A stretch of 64,000 nt of DNA from contig JAFWPB010000063.1 in NCBI GenBank assembly GCA_017545245.1, positions 1 through 64,000 of the forward strand. Reading direction: 5' to 3'. The position numbers and the translations under genes were made by a program. Source of the stretch: Clostridiales bacterium (GTDB taxonomy: Bacteria; Bacillota; Clostridia; Saccharofermentanales; Saccharofermentanaceae). This document shows, piece by piece, positions 8,754 through 16,908 of this stretch. Numbering within the stretch: position 1 is the first letter of the stretch; each line of letters opens with the position of its first letter. The notes below the pieces were generated by a model. That model saw only the letters and a list, made by a program, of their open reading frames with translations. It did no database searches and was not told where the DNA came from.

Positions 8754-10112
8754 ATGAGAAAAATTGCATTACCGGATGTTTTTAATCCGACAAGTGATGA
8801 AGATTATTTGAAAGGTGCCATTGAGACGGCAAACTGGATCAAAAAGCATGAGATCAATGATGCAAATGGCCGGCACTGGGCAGTTAACTGCCAGGAAGGA
8901 AAAAAGCAGGATGTGGTTGAGGAGACCTATTTAAGCAACCGAACATTATATTCCGGAGCTTCTGGAATCGGGTTCTTTTTCGTACAGCTTTTTGAGGTTA
9001 CGGGAGAAGATAAGTATTTGCAAGAAGCCAAGGCCGGATTGGAATTTCTGATCAATACATATGATCCGGAGCTTTCGATCAAACCCGGACTTCACACAGG
9101 TACGGCAGGAGAAGGATTCCTTGCTCTGATCCTTCATGAAAAGACAGGTGAGAAACGATATCTGGATCATGCTTTACGTATTGCTGATGATATCTTTGAA
9201 AAGTCGATCAAAGATGAGACGAAAGAGGGTCTTCGTATCCACTGGAAAAACCTGTACGATTATATGGGAGATGGAAGTGCGATATTATATTGGATCCGTA
9301 TTGCAAAGATTTCCGGTGATGACAAGTATCTTTCTTATGCGAAAACCAGTCTGGATTCTATCCTCGACCTTCATATAGAAGATGATGAAGATACGATCCA
9401 TTGGCACCTGCTAAATGTCCATAATTATTTTTCTGAAGTTCCGGATAATGGCGTTGTTGCCAACTTTGCTCACGGAACTGCCGGTATCGTTTTTCTTTTG
9501 ACGCTTTACTATGAGGTCACTAAAGATGAGAAATATCTGCGTTTTGCTGAACGTGGAGTTAATTATCTTGAAAAGATTGCGGTACGTGATGAGAATTCTC
9601 AGATCATTCCATATATTTATCTGCCGGATGAAGATCGTGCTTATGAAGTTTTTTATCTGAGTCTTTGCCATGGACCGGTAGGGTCAGCGGTCGTATATAG
9701 GAAGCTTTATAAAGTTACCGGAGACGAGAAATATCTGGATGGATACAGAAAGTTTAATCAGGCCTTGATTAATGCCGGTGTACCTGAGAAACGTTCCCGC
9801 GGATACTGGAATCACTGCATCTGCTGCGGTACATCCGGATTCCTTTTGCATTTCCTTACTGAACCGGAACTGGTTACCGGCCAGGTAAATGTTTCGCTTG
9901 CAGCAAGAACAGCTAATACGATCCTTCATGATGCCTATGTCGACGATAATGGAAGAAGATGGTACGATGCCTGGACGCGTGTAAAACCTTGGGATGTTGA
10001 TTCGAATCTCGGTCTGTTTATCGGTGATGCTGGAAATGCCAGTGCGCTTCTTTCGCTTTATGCGAAGAATAAAGGTATCAAGATCACGACGCTTCCTGAG
10101 TTTGAAGTGTAA
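8754..10112 (+). CDS. LanC-like protein (lanthionine cyclase family), orphan
   Basis: This protein of about 452 residues has the LanC alpha/alpha-toroid pattern of repeated Gly motifs: YSGASGIGFF, HTGTAGEGFLA, FAHGTAGIVFLL (His240), LCHGPVGSA (Cys305) and CICCGTSGFLLHF (Cys357-Cys358). In nisin cyclase NisC the zinc ligands are two Cys and a His in a final CHG motif; here that motif reads CCG, so a Cys replaces the ligand His. LanC enzymes close thioether rings in dehydrated peptides, but no LanB/LanM dehydratase, precursor or exporter is nearby, so the substrate is unknown. The frame also allows a GTG at 8745, but GAGGTGG (8742-8748) overlaps it and sits five bases before ATG 8754. Could instead be a LanCL-like protein of other function. 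Confidence 0.72.
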   Translation: MRKIALPDVFNPTSDEDYLKGAIETANWIKKHEINDANGRHWAVNCQEGKKQDVVEETYLSNRTLYSGASGIGFFFVQLFEVTGEDKYLQEAKAGLEFLINTYDPELSIKPGLHTGTAGEGFLALILHEKTGEKRYLDHALRIADDIFEKSIKDETKEGLRIHWKNLYDYMGDGSAILYWIRIAKISGDDKYLSYAKTSLDSILDLHIEDDEDTIHWHLLNVHNYFSEVPDNGVVANFAHGTAGIVFLLTLYYEVTKDEKYLRFAERGVNYLEKIAVRDENSQIIPYIYLPDEDRAYEVFYLSLCHGPVGSAVVYRKLYKVTGDEKYLDGYRKFNQALINAGVPEKRSRGYWNHCICCGTSGFLLHFLTEPELVTGQVNVSLAARTANTILHDAYVDDNGRRWYDAWTRVKPWDVDSNLGLFIGDAGNASALLSLYAKNKGIKITTLPEFEV

Positions 10113-10138
10113 TATAAGGACTAAATCTGATTTATGAA

Positions 10139-10164
10139 AAAGGCTCCGGTCGACCGGAGCCTTT
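10139..10164. terminator. Bidirectional terminator between convergent genes
   Basis: A perfect palindrome, AAAGGCTCCGG-TCGA-CCGGAGCCTTT, lies between the LanC-like gene (plus) and the glycosylase gene (minus), with A/T runs on either side. It can end both transcripts. Confidence 0.88.
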
Positions 10165-10170
10165 GACTTA

Positions 10171-10656
10171 TTACGATGTTTTGATCACGGACCAGGATTC
10201 AATCAGTTTATCAAGTGTCCATGCCGCATTTGCAGGACTTGTGGAAGGTAAACATATAGCACACCGTCCAGTTTGTAATTCGATATATTTCCTATATAGT
10301 TCGTAGGATTTCTTACCATTACAGATGATCGTTTCGATTCTGCTGTTATTTAAAATCACAGAGATATCATTTGCTTTCGCATTTCGTATAGAAGCATCAG
10401 AGGAACCATTTATTTCACAAGAAGCGATCGAATCCCAAAGCGCAAGATGATGGCTTAGTATCAAGTGCTTTTTATCCGGAATAGTCATGGGTAGTTTTTC
10501 GTTAAAGATTCCGGCAATGACTTTCCAGAACCGGTTCTGTGGATGTCCATAGAAGAAGTGCTGTTCTCTGGACTTGACGGACGGAAAAGAACCGAGGATC
10601 AGTATCTTGCTGTTTTCGTCATATAATGGTTCGAAAGGATGCTGTATGCGGGTCAT
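10171..10656 (-). CDS. DNA glycosylase, deoxyinosine/uracil type (HDG family)
   Basis: This is a single-domain uracil-DNA-glycosylase-fold protein of 161 residues. It matches the hypoxanthine-DNA glycosylase (UDG family 6) pattern: ILGSFPSVKSRE near residue 20 followed by FYGHPQNRFW, and the late motif LPSTSPANA. Such enzymes remove deaminated bases (hypoxanthine, sometimes uracil) from DNA in base-excision repair. The ATG at 10656 is chosen; a TTG one codon upstream (10659) is also placed well for the AGGAG site. A monocistronic gene with its own promoter on the minus strand, ending at the shared palindromic terminator. Confidence 0.82.
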   Translation of the reverse strand: MTRIQHPFEPLYDENSKILILGSFPSVKSREQHFFYGHPQNRFWKVIAGIFNEKLPMTIPDKKHLILSHHLALWDSIASCEINGSSDASIRNAKANDISVILNNSRIETIICNGKKSYELYRKYIELQTGRCAICLPSTSPANAAWTLDKLIESWSVIKTS

Positions 10657-10682
10657 CAAAGAAATACTCCTGTTTTTTATTA

Positions 10683-10701
10683 GTGATTATACCAAAATCA
10701 C
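10683..10701 (-). promoter_or_regulatory. Promoter with inverted repeat over the -10 box
   Basis: On the minus strand TATAAT (within GGTATAATCAC) precedes the glycosylase gene by about 30 bases. The arms GTGATT (10683-10688) and AATCAC (10696-10701) flank the -10 symmetrically and could be an operator. A -35 is only weakly matched (TTTCAC, 16-base spacing). Confidence 0.4.
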
Positions 10702-10736
10702 AAGTCTGTGAAATAAAGGGAAGATCCATAGCTATA

Positions 10737-10777
10737 TAAAAACGCTGCCTCGAATAGTATCGGGACAGCGTCTTTTT
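10737..10777 (-). terminator. Terminator of pfp
   Basis: The stem ACGCTG...CAGCGT, with inner pairs CTCG/CGGG, lies 25 bases past the pfp stop. On the minus strand it is followed by TTTTTAT. Confidence 0.75.
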
Positions 10778-10801
10778 GTGGCTAAATCTTTAGTCGGATG
10801 A

Positions 10802-12460
10802 TCAAGAATGCTCCAAAGCGAGTGTTCTTGTTGTCAGATCGCAAACCTCAGCAGGTCCGTAGTACTGGATAGCACCCGGGTATGTGAAGGATGTCTCCAC
10901 AGCCCACTTTTCACGGTTTGCTTCGAAGTACTTGAACGGCTTGCCATCGAGCTCAACAAGAGCCTTACGGATAACCGGCTTGTCTTCGCCGTTTCTTCTT
11001 TCCATGTTCATCATCTTTGTGATCGGCATACCACCAGCGATCCACTCTTCAGCCGGCTTGGAGATGTTGGAAACCTTGGAGAGGTAACCTGTGAAACCAT
11101 ACTGGATGAGCATGAAAGCGTTGAAACCGAGAGAGTAGCAGTAGTCAGCGTCGAAGTTGGACGGGAAAGCGCAACGGCCTTCATATCCGAAGAAGTGATG
11201 CTGAGCACCGAACTTGCCCTTGTATGTGCCAGCTTCCTTTCTCTTAGCGAGTTCAGCCTTAACCATTTCGGAGAAGAGCTTCTCGGACTCGATGAGGGAA
11301 ACCTGAACGTTACCGTGCGGGTCACGCTCAAGGAAGAGCTGCTGCTGGATGCCCTGCGGCAGGATATCGAATACTTTGAAAGCATCAGCTGTAAGACCAG
11401 CCTTGATGAAATCGTACTTAGCGTTCCAGTCAGGAAGAGCGTTGAAAGCAGCTGTCTTTTCGCCAGCGAGGAGTTCGTTGATCTCAGCGATCAGAGCAGA
11501 GAACTCAGGAACGAACTCTACGATACCTTCCGGAATGATAGCCACACCGAAGTTCTCACCGTTGTTTCCACGCTTTTCAACTGCATCTGCGATGTAGTTT
11601 GTGATCTGAGCCAGGGACATCTTCTTAGCGGCAACTTCCTCACCGATGAGGCAGATGTTCGGCTGTGTCTCAAGTGCGCACTCGAGAGCAACGTGAGAAG
11701 CGGAACGACCCATCACTTTGATGAAGTGCCAGTACTTCTTAGCGGAGTTAGCATCGCGCTCGATGTTACCGATGAGCTCGGAGTATGTCTTTGTAGCTGT
11801 ATCGAAACCGAAAGAAGCCTCGATATCCTCGTTCTTAAGGTCACCGTCGATTGTCTTCGGGCAGCCGATTACCTGGATACCTGTGTTCTTTGCAGCCATG
11901 TACTCAGCGAGTGTAGCAGCGTTTGTATTGGAGTCGTCACCACCGATGATAACGATAGCGGTAAGACCATTCTTCTTAGCGTTCTCTGCAACGATGTTGA
12001 ACTGCTCCTGTGTCTCGAGCTTTGTTCTACCGGAACCGATGATATCGAAACCACCTGTATTTCTGTAAGAATCGATGAACTTGTCGTCGAACTCAACATA
12101 GTCGTTCTTAAGAAGTCCGTCCGGACCGCCCTTGAAGCCGAGGAGAACGTTCTCGCTGTTAGTTGCCTTCAAAGCGTCATAAAGACCGGAAATAACGTTG
12201 TGTCCGCCTGGAGCCTGTCCACCGGAAAGAATAACACCAACGACCTGCTTCTTAGCTGCGGATGTGTTCGCACCCTTTTCAAATGTGATCTCCGGCTTAC
12301 CGTATGTGTTCGGGAAAAGAGCCTGGATCTTATCCTGGTCGGCTACACTCTGGGTAGCTGCACCTTCTTTAACGCAGATATCTGCGATACCGTTTCTGAG
12401 CATGCCTGGAAGTTTCGGCTGATACTCATATCTTGCTTTCTGAAGTGGTGAAAGATTCAT
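10802..12460 (-). CDS. pfp: Diphosphate--fructose-6-phosphate 1-phosphotransferase
   Basis: This is a 552-residue phosphofructokinase of the long PPi-dependent class, interconverting fructose-6-phosphate and fructose-1,6-bisphosphate with pyrophosphate. Visible motifs: [14 protein letters not shown] (phosphate-donor loop near residue 70), [11 protein letters not shown], where the second Asp replaces the Gly of ATP-using enzymes (GGDGS), the catalytic PKTIDGDL, and [13 protein letters not shown]. The length of about 550 rather than 320 also fits the PPi type. A GTG at 12469 is in frame, but AAAGGAG lies eight bases before ATG 12460, which also gives the usual [11 protein letters not shown] start. 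Monocistronic, divergent from the diguanylate cyclase gene. PPi-linked glycolysis is common in fermentative Clostridia. Confidence 0.93.
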   Translation of the reverse strand: MNLSPLQKARYEYQPKLPGMLRNGIADICVKEGAATQSVADQDKIQALFPNTYGKPEITFEKGANTSAAKKQVVGVILSGGQAPGGHNVISGLYDALKATNSENVLLGFKGGPDGLLKNDYVEFDDKFIDSYRNTGGFDIIGSGRTKLETQEQFNIVAENAKKNGLTAIVIIGGDDSNTNAATLAEYMAAKNTGIQVIGCPKTIDGDLKNEDIEASFGFDTATKTYSELIGNIERDANSAKKYWHFIKVMGRSASHVALECALETQPNICLIGEEVAAKKMSLAQITNYIADAVEKRGNNGENFGVAIIPEGIVEFVPEFSALIAEINELLAGEKTAAFNALPDWNAKYDFIKAGLTADAFKVFDILPQGIQQQLFLERDPHGNVQVSLIESEKLFSEMVKAELAKRKEAGTYKGKFGAQHHFFGYEGRCAFPSNFDADYCYSLGFNAFMLIQYGFTGYLSKVSNISKPAEEWIAGGMPITKMMNMERRNGEDKPVIRKALVELDGKPFKYFEANREKWAVETSFTYPGAIQYYGPAEVCDLTTRTLALEHS

Positions 12461-12601
12461 AATATGCACTCCTTTATATAATGAATACTGGTAAATAAAT
12501 TACCTAACAATGCTAAATCATAACATAAAGAAAGTAAAGAGGAAACAAGAATCAAATTGGCATTATGAACAGTTTGTTTGTTTTTGTTTACAGATAATTC
12601 T

Positions 12602-12630
12602 CATTTGACGTGTTTGTCAAATGTTATAAT
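12602..12630 (+). promoter_or_regulatory. Promoter with 8-bp palindromic operator candidate
   Basis: CATTTGAC (12602-12609) and GTCAAATG (12616-12623) form a perfect inverted repeat spaced by six bases, directly abutting TATAAT at 12625-12630. The repeat occupies the whole -35 to -10 region, as a repressor site would. TTGACG inside it is too close (about 14 bases) for a standard -35. Confidence 0.55.
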
Positions 12631-12662
12631 TTTCGTAAGATGCGAAACTAGGGGGATGAGAA

Positions 12663-13784
12663 ATGGCTTTCTTTTACGAGGTTCGTAAAATTCGAAAGTT
12701 TTTCGAAGGTGTGTTCGCAATCGGCAAGTGGAAGAGACTGTCGGAAGCGGCGACCTTTATCTATATGACCACTACGCTTTTTTCTTCAATCGTAGGGTTA
12801 TTTCTTTATGCATTTCTTTCCCATATTCTGAACTATACTGTTTTTCCTGCCTGGGGAACGATGGGCAGAACGCAAGGGATGATCCTTCTGACGATCGTGC
12901 TGGGCATGATATTCATAGACTTCCTTATGGGAACTTTTTTTGTTCTGCTCTATGATAAACTAATCTATTCACCAACAGAGAACATTATCAGTCAGATTCA
13001 GAAAAAGACTGAAGATGCAGCTTCGGCCTTCCCTGTCGAGATGCGGAAACTGGTTGAAGATAATCCGTTTATCAAGGTTTCATCAACGGGAACATGGGTC
13101 GACTCGATCGATAAGTATATTACGGTTGCCAGTAATGAGAAGTACTACGATGAATTGACCGGGTGTTTTAACAGAAAGTACTTTGCGCAAGTTCTTTCCA
13201 AGATGCTTAAGACAGAAATGCTGTGCGACATCAAGAGCCAGGGGACGATAAGAAGTTACGGAAGCTCCGTGTATGCCATCTATATGATCGATATTGATCA
13301 TTTCAAGTACATCAACGATGAGTTTGGCCATCAATATGGTGATGTGATACTTGCCCTGGTAGGCAGGACACTTCGCAACATCGTCGGGAATAAAGGCGTC
13401 GTCATCAGAAATGGTGGTGAGGAGTTTCTCTTAATCGTGACAATGGTGTATCCGGAGAGCTTCGAGTCCTATGCCGAGAATATCCGTAATGTGTTTGCCA
13501 AGAACGTACGAATCACTGGCCATGGAAATAAAAACCGCCCTGTGACCTGTAGTATCGGCTACACCCCGTTCCCGCTGTTTGATGAGAAACCGACAGCTAT
13601 TTCAGTGGAAGACCATGTGAATCTTGCCGATCAGTCTATGTATCTTTCCAAGACTTCGGGAAGAAACACTTGGCGTGGCCTGGAAGCCCTTTATACCCCG
13701 GCTGGTGAAGAAGAGATGAATAAAATCGTACAGTCAATCGTATACGGATCACAAGCGGGATATATCAAGATAAATATGCCGTAA
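12663..13784 (+). CDS. Membrane-bound GGDEF diguanylate cyclase
   Basis: This 373-residue protein is predicted to make cyclic di-GMP from two GTP. Two membrane segments (about 31-56 and 72-97) are followed by a roughly 60-residue linker and a GGDEF domain. DELTGCFNRKYF (163-174) opens the domain, MIDIDHFKYIND carries the metal Asp, and GGEEF (251-255) is the active loop. The RxxD inhibitory I-site normally five residues before GGEEF is missing (GNKG instead), so product inhibition is not expected. No known sensor domain is recognised at the N-terminus. GGGGGATGAG precedes the ATG. Monocistronic; a palindrome covers its promoter. Confidence 0.88.
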   Translation: MAFFYEVRKIRKFFEGVFAIGKWKRLSEAATFIYMTTTLFSSIVGLFLYAFLSHILNYTVFPAWGTMGRTQGMILLTIVLGMIFIDFLMGTFFVLLYDKLIYSPTENIISQIQKKTEDAASAFPVEMRKLVEDNPFIKVSSTGTWVDSIDKYITVASNEKYYDELTGCFNRKYFAQVLSKMLKTEMLCDIKSQGTIRSYGSSVYAIYMIDIDHFKYINDEFGHQYGDVILALVGRTLRNIVGNKGVVIRNGGEEFLLIVTMVYPESFESYAENIRNVFAKNVRITGHGNKNRPVTCSIGYTPFPLFDEKPTAISVEDHVNLADQSMYLSKTSGRNTWRGLEALYTPAGEEEMNKIVQSIVYGSQAGYIKINMP

Positions 13785-13787
13785 GTA

Positions 13788-13816
13788 TTTACAAGATGGG
13801 GACTTTGTGTTAATAT
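13788..13816 (+). promoter_or_regulatory. rpsO promoter
   Basis: TTTACA (13788-13793), a 17-base spacer and TAATAT (13811-13816) give a sigma-A-like promoter just after the cyclase gene. It leaves a leader of roughly 75 bases before the rpsO start. Confidence 0.65.
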
Positions 13817-13897
13817 ACCCAAGTATTTTTGCCGTAGACTCAGTTTTTGGAAGGTTCCGACCATCTACTTTGCTACAGGATTATGGAGGTATATAAC

Positions 13898-14161
13898 ATG
13901 GGACAGATCAACAAAGCGGAGATCATCAAGGAGTACGCTCTTAAAGAAGGTGACACAGGTTCTCCTGAGGTTCAGATTGCGATTCTTTCTGCAAGAATCA
14001 ACCATCTCACAGAGCATCTGAAGGTTCACAAGAATGACCACCACAGCCGTCGTGGACTGCTGATGCTGGTAGGTCAGAGAAGAGGTCTTCTTGACTACCT
14101 TGCTCGTATCGACATCGAGCGTTATCGTTCAATCATTTCCCGTTTGAACATCAGAAAGTGA
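13898..14161 (+). CDS. rpsO: 30S ribosomal protein S15
   Basis: This is an 87-residue small-subunit protein that binds 16S rRNA helices 20-22 early in assembly. The sequence is typical throughout ([47 protein letters not shown]). The frame is open from 13847, but GGAGG at 13885-13889 and the conserved MGQI start fix the ATG at 13898. pnp follows, as is common, but here a strong terminator and a separate promoter separate the two. The leader could hold an S15 autoregulatory structure; none is obvious by eye. Confidence 0.96.
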   Translation: MGQINKAEIIKEYALKEGDTGSPEVQIAILSARINHLTEHLKVHKNDHHSRRGLLMLVGQRRGLLDYLARIDIERYRSIISRLNIRK

Positions 14162-14182
14162 TTGGTTTTCTGAAAAAGCTGT

Positions 14183-14216
14183 ACTGCTCCTGGTAAATCA
14201 CCAGGAGCAGTTTTTT
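14183..14216 (+). terminator. Terminator of rpsO
   Basis: ACTGCTCCTGGT pairs with ACCAGGAGCAGT around a short AAATC loop and is followed by six T. Strong intrinsic terminator. Confidence 0.92.
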
Positions 14217-14254
14217 ATTTCATTGGGAAAAATCCTTTGATTTTCGAAAAGCGC

Positions 14255-14283
14255 TTGATTTTTCTAGTACTTATATTTAATAT
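14255..14283 (+). promoter_or_regulatory. pnp promoter
   Basis: TTGATT (14255-14260), a 17-base spacer and TAATAT (14278-14283). It predicts a pnp leader of about 115-120 bases. Confidence 0.7.
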
Positions 14284-14333
14284 AGATTTGTTGCGTTATG
14301 CGCAATTCAATCATATGTATGGGAGTGTAGTGG

Positions 14334-14404
14334 GTAGATTGATATCCCGTCTCGAACGGAGTGTGAATCTACAAGCTACCTCCTAAAACGAAAATATGGA
14401 GGTA
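14334..14404 (+). promoter_or_regulatory. pnp: Structured pnp leader with hidden ribosome site
   Basis: The first hairpin pairs GTAGATT (14334-14340) with AATCTAC (14366-14372), with CCGT/ACGG inside. Straight after it, TACCTCC (14377-14383) is fully complementary to GGAGGTA (14398-14404), the ribosome site of pnp. Translation would be blocked when the second hairpin forms. E. coli pnp is autoregulated through a leader hairpin cut by RNase III; a similar role here is inference. Confidence 0.6.
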
Positions 14405-14407
14405 AAT

Positions 14408-16666
14408 ATGGAACGTATTTTTAAGACGGAACTTGCAGGCCGTCCGCTTGTTGTGGAAACAGGCAAGCTTGCTCAGTTCACAAATGGTGCATGTCTGATC
14501 CGTTATGGTGAGACAGCGATCCTTTCCACTGTTACAGCTTCTAAGACTCCGCGTGAAGGCGTAGATTTCTTCCCGCTGTCTGTTGATTATGAAGAGAAGA
14601 TGTATGCTGTTGGTAAGATCCCGGGTGGTTATATCAAGAGAGAAGGTCGTCCTTCTGAAAAGGCTATCCTGACATCCCGTGTTATTGACCGTCCGATCCG
14701 TCCTTTGTTCCCGAAGGATCTGAGAAATGACGTAGTTGTTTCCAACATGGTAATGTCTGTTGACCAGGATTGTTCTCCTGAAATCGCTGCTATGATCGGT
14801 ACATCCATTTCCATCGCGATTTCCGATATCCCGTGGAATGGCCCGGTTGGTGGTGTTGTTCTCGGCTTGATCGGTGACGATGTTATCATCAACCCGACAG
14901 AGGAGCAGAGAAAAGAAAGCCGCATGTATGTAACTCTTGCTGGTACAGCAAAGAAGATCTGCATGGTTGAGGCTGGTGCTAACGAAGTTCCGGATGAGAC
15001 AATGCTCGAAGCAATTGCAATCGGTCATGAGACGATCAAGGAGATCGTTGCATTTATCAACAGTATCGTAGCTGAAATCGGTAAAGAGAAGTTCACATAC
15101 GAGTCTGCTGATGTTCCGGAAGAAGTATTCACACTCGTTAAGGATTTTGCATGGGATAAGATGCGTCAGGCTGTTCTCGCTGTTGACAAGTCCGTCCGCG
15201 ATGCAAACATCGAGGCTTTGACAAAAGAGATCGAAGAGTATCTTACCGAGCAGAACGAAGAGTATCTGCCGTATCTCGCTGATGCTGTATACAAACTTGA
15301 GAAAAAAGTTGTCCGCAACTATCTTTTCAAAGAGCATGTTCGTGTTGACGGCCGCCGCCTCGATGAGATCCGCCCGCTTTCCTGCGAAGTCGGACTTCTC
15401 CCGCGTGTTCATGGTACGGGCTTGTTCCAGCGTGGACAGACTCAGGTCATGACAACATGTACGCTTGCTCCTCTTTCTTACTCCCAGACTCTGGATGGTT
15501 TGGATAACGAAGAAACAAAGCGTTACATGCACTACTACAACATGCCGGGTTATTCTGTAGGTGAGGCGAAGGCTTCGCGTTCTCCGGGACGTCGTGAGAT
15601 CGGTCATGGTGCTCTTGCTGAGCGTTCTCTGGTTCCGGTTCTTCCTTCTGAGGAAGAGTTCCCATATGCAATCCGTACTGTATCTGAGATCCTGATGTCC
15701 AATGGTTCTACTTCCCAGGGTTCTGTATGCGCAAGCACACTGGCTCTCATGGATGCAGGTGTTCCGATCAAGCGTCCGGTTGCAGGTATTTCTACTGGTC
15801 TTATTGTAAACGAAGAAGATGAGAATGACTTCCTCGTATTCATGGATATCCAGGGTATCGAAGACTTCTTCGGTGATATGGACTTTAAGGTTGCCGGTAC
15901 AACAGAAGGTATCACATCCATTCAGGTAGATATCAAGGTTGACGGTCTTTCCCTCGATATTATCCGCAAGGCTTTCGAACTGACACACAAGGGTCGTCTT
16001 CAGATCATCAACGAACTGCTCCTGCCATGCATTTCTGCGCCTAGAGCGGAACTCAGCAAGTACGCTCCTCGTATCATCTCCATGCAGATCCCGGTTGATA
16101 AGATCCGTGAAGTTATCGGTACAGGCGGAAAGGTCATCAACAAGATCATCGCTGATACAGGCGCACAGATCGATATCAACGATGACGGTACACTGCATAT
16201 TGCTACTCCTGATCAGGATGCTGCTGCAAAAGCAATGGCGATCATCAAGGGTATCGTTGAAGATCCGGAAGTCGGCGTAGAGTACGAAGGTGTTGTAACC
16301 AGACTGATGCAGTTTGGTGCCTTTGTTGAATTCTTGCCGGGTAAGGAAGGTCTCGTACATATTTCCAAGATGTCCTGGAGCCGTGTTGAGAATGTTGAAG
16401 ACGCGGTGAAGGAAGGCGATGTTGTAAAAGTTAAGCTGACTGAAATCGACAGCCAGGGCAGATACAATCTCTCTATGCGTGACTGCATGGAGAAGCCGGA
16501 AGGATATGTTGAAGAGGAAGCTGCTCCGAGAAGAAATGATCGTCCGAACCGTGAGAGAAGAGGCGGCCATGGTGATCGTTTTGAGAAGCGTCCGAGAAGA
16601 GATTCTTCTGATGAGAACAATGGAAGCGAGCCGAGTCATCCGGGTGCTCGTTCCAGAGAATTCTGA
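14408..16666 (+). CDS. pnp: Polyribonucleotide nucleotidyltransferase (PNPase)
   Basis: This is a 752-residue phosphorolytic 3'-to-5' exoribonuclease of RNA turnover. It has the two RNase PH-like halves, the KH domain (IPVDKIREVIGTGGKVINKI near residue 560) and the S1 domain (GVVTRLMQFGAFVEFLPGKEG near 632), then a charged Arg-rich tail (about 695-752). An ATG at 14396 is in frame, but it overlaps the GGAGGT site, and the conserved MERIFKTEL start is at 14408, four bases after that site. The ribosome site is complementary to a stretch just upstream. Monocistronic between two terminators. Confidence 0.95.
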   Translation: MERIFKTELAGRPLVVETGKLAQFTNGACLIRYGETAILSTVTASKTPREGVDFFPLSVDYEEKMYAVGKIPGGYIKREGRPSEKAILTSRVIDRPIRPLFPKDLRNDVVVSNMVMSVDQDCSPEIAAMIGTSISIAISDIPWNGPVGGVVLGLIGDDVIINPTEEQRKESRMYVTLAGTAKKICMVEAGANEVPDETMLEAIAIGHETIKEIVAFINSIVAEIGKEKFTYESADVPEEVFTLVKDFAWDKMRQAVLAVDKSVRDANIEALTKEIEEYLTEQNEEYLPYLADAVYKLEKKVVRNYLFKEHVRVDGRRLDEIRPLSCEVGLLPRVHGTGLFQRGQTQVMTTCTLAPLSYSQTLDGLDNEETKRYMHYYNMPGYSVGEAKASRSPGRREIGHGALAERSLVPVLPSEEEFPYAIRTVSEILMSNGSTSQGSVCASTLALMDAGVPIKRPVAGISTGLIVNEEDENDFLVFMDIQGIEDFFGDMDFKVAGTTEGITSIQVDIKVDGLSLDIIRKAFELTHKGRLQIINELLLPCISAPRAELSKYAPRIISMQIPVDKIREVIGTGGKVINKIIADTGAQIDINDDGTLHIATPDQDAAAKAMAIIKGIVEDPEVGVEYEGVVTRLMQFGAFVEFLPGKEGLVHISKMSWSRVENVEDAVKEGDVVKVKLTEIDSQGRYNLSMRDCMEKPEGYVEEEAAPRRNDRPNRERRGGHGDRFEKRPRRDSSDENNGSEPSHPGARSREF

Positions 16667-16685
16667 TTGATTTTTAAAAGATTTG

Positions 16686-16722
16686 AAAAAGGCCTATGTT
16701 TCCTAGAAAACATAGGCTTTTT
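16686..16722 (+). terminator. Terminator of pnp
   Basis: CCTATGTTT (16693-16701) pairs with AAACATAGG (16708-16716), flanked by AAAAAG/CTTTTT. Strong intrinsic terminator 20 bases after pnp. Confidence 0.9.
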
Positions 16723-16747
16723 CTTTGTTTTTTGCGGTTAAATTCGG

Positions 16748-16775
16748 TTGACACTTATCATGGTTGTGTTAGAAT
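16748..16775 (+). promoter_or_regulatory. tRNA-Pro promoter
   Basis: TTGACA (16748-16753), a 16-base spacer and TAGAAT (16770-16775), ending 11 bases before the mature tRNA 5' end. Confidence 0.8.
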
Positions 16776-16786
16776 TTTATTAGCGT

Positions 16787-16863
16787 CGGGGTGTAGCTCA
16801 GTTGGCTAGAGTGCTTGCTTGGGGTGCAAGAGGTCGCCTGTTCAAGTCAGGTCACTCCGACCA
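16787..16863 (+). tRNA. tRNA-Pro (anticodon GGG)
   Basis: This is a 77-base cloverleaf. Acceptor CGGGGTG pairs with CACTCCG, then A and an encoded CCA. The D arm starts TAGCTCAGTTGG; anticodon stem CTTGC/GCAAG holds loop TTGGGGT, giving GGG (reads CCC/CCU, proline); the T loop is TTCAAGT. No terminator separates it from the zinc-ribbon gene 45 bases downstream, so both may share a transcript. Confidence 0.95.
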
Positions 16864-16908
16864 CCTATTCATTTATTTGCGATGTAATAGTTGCAGAGGA
16901 GGTACATT

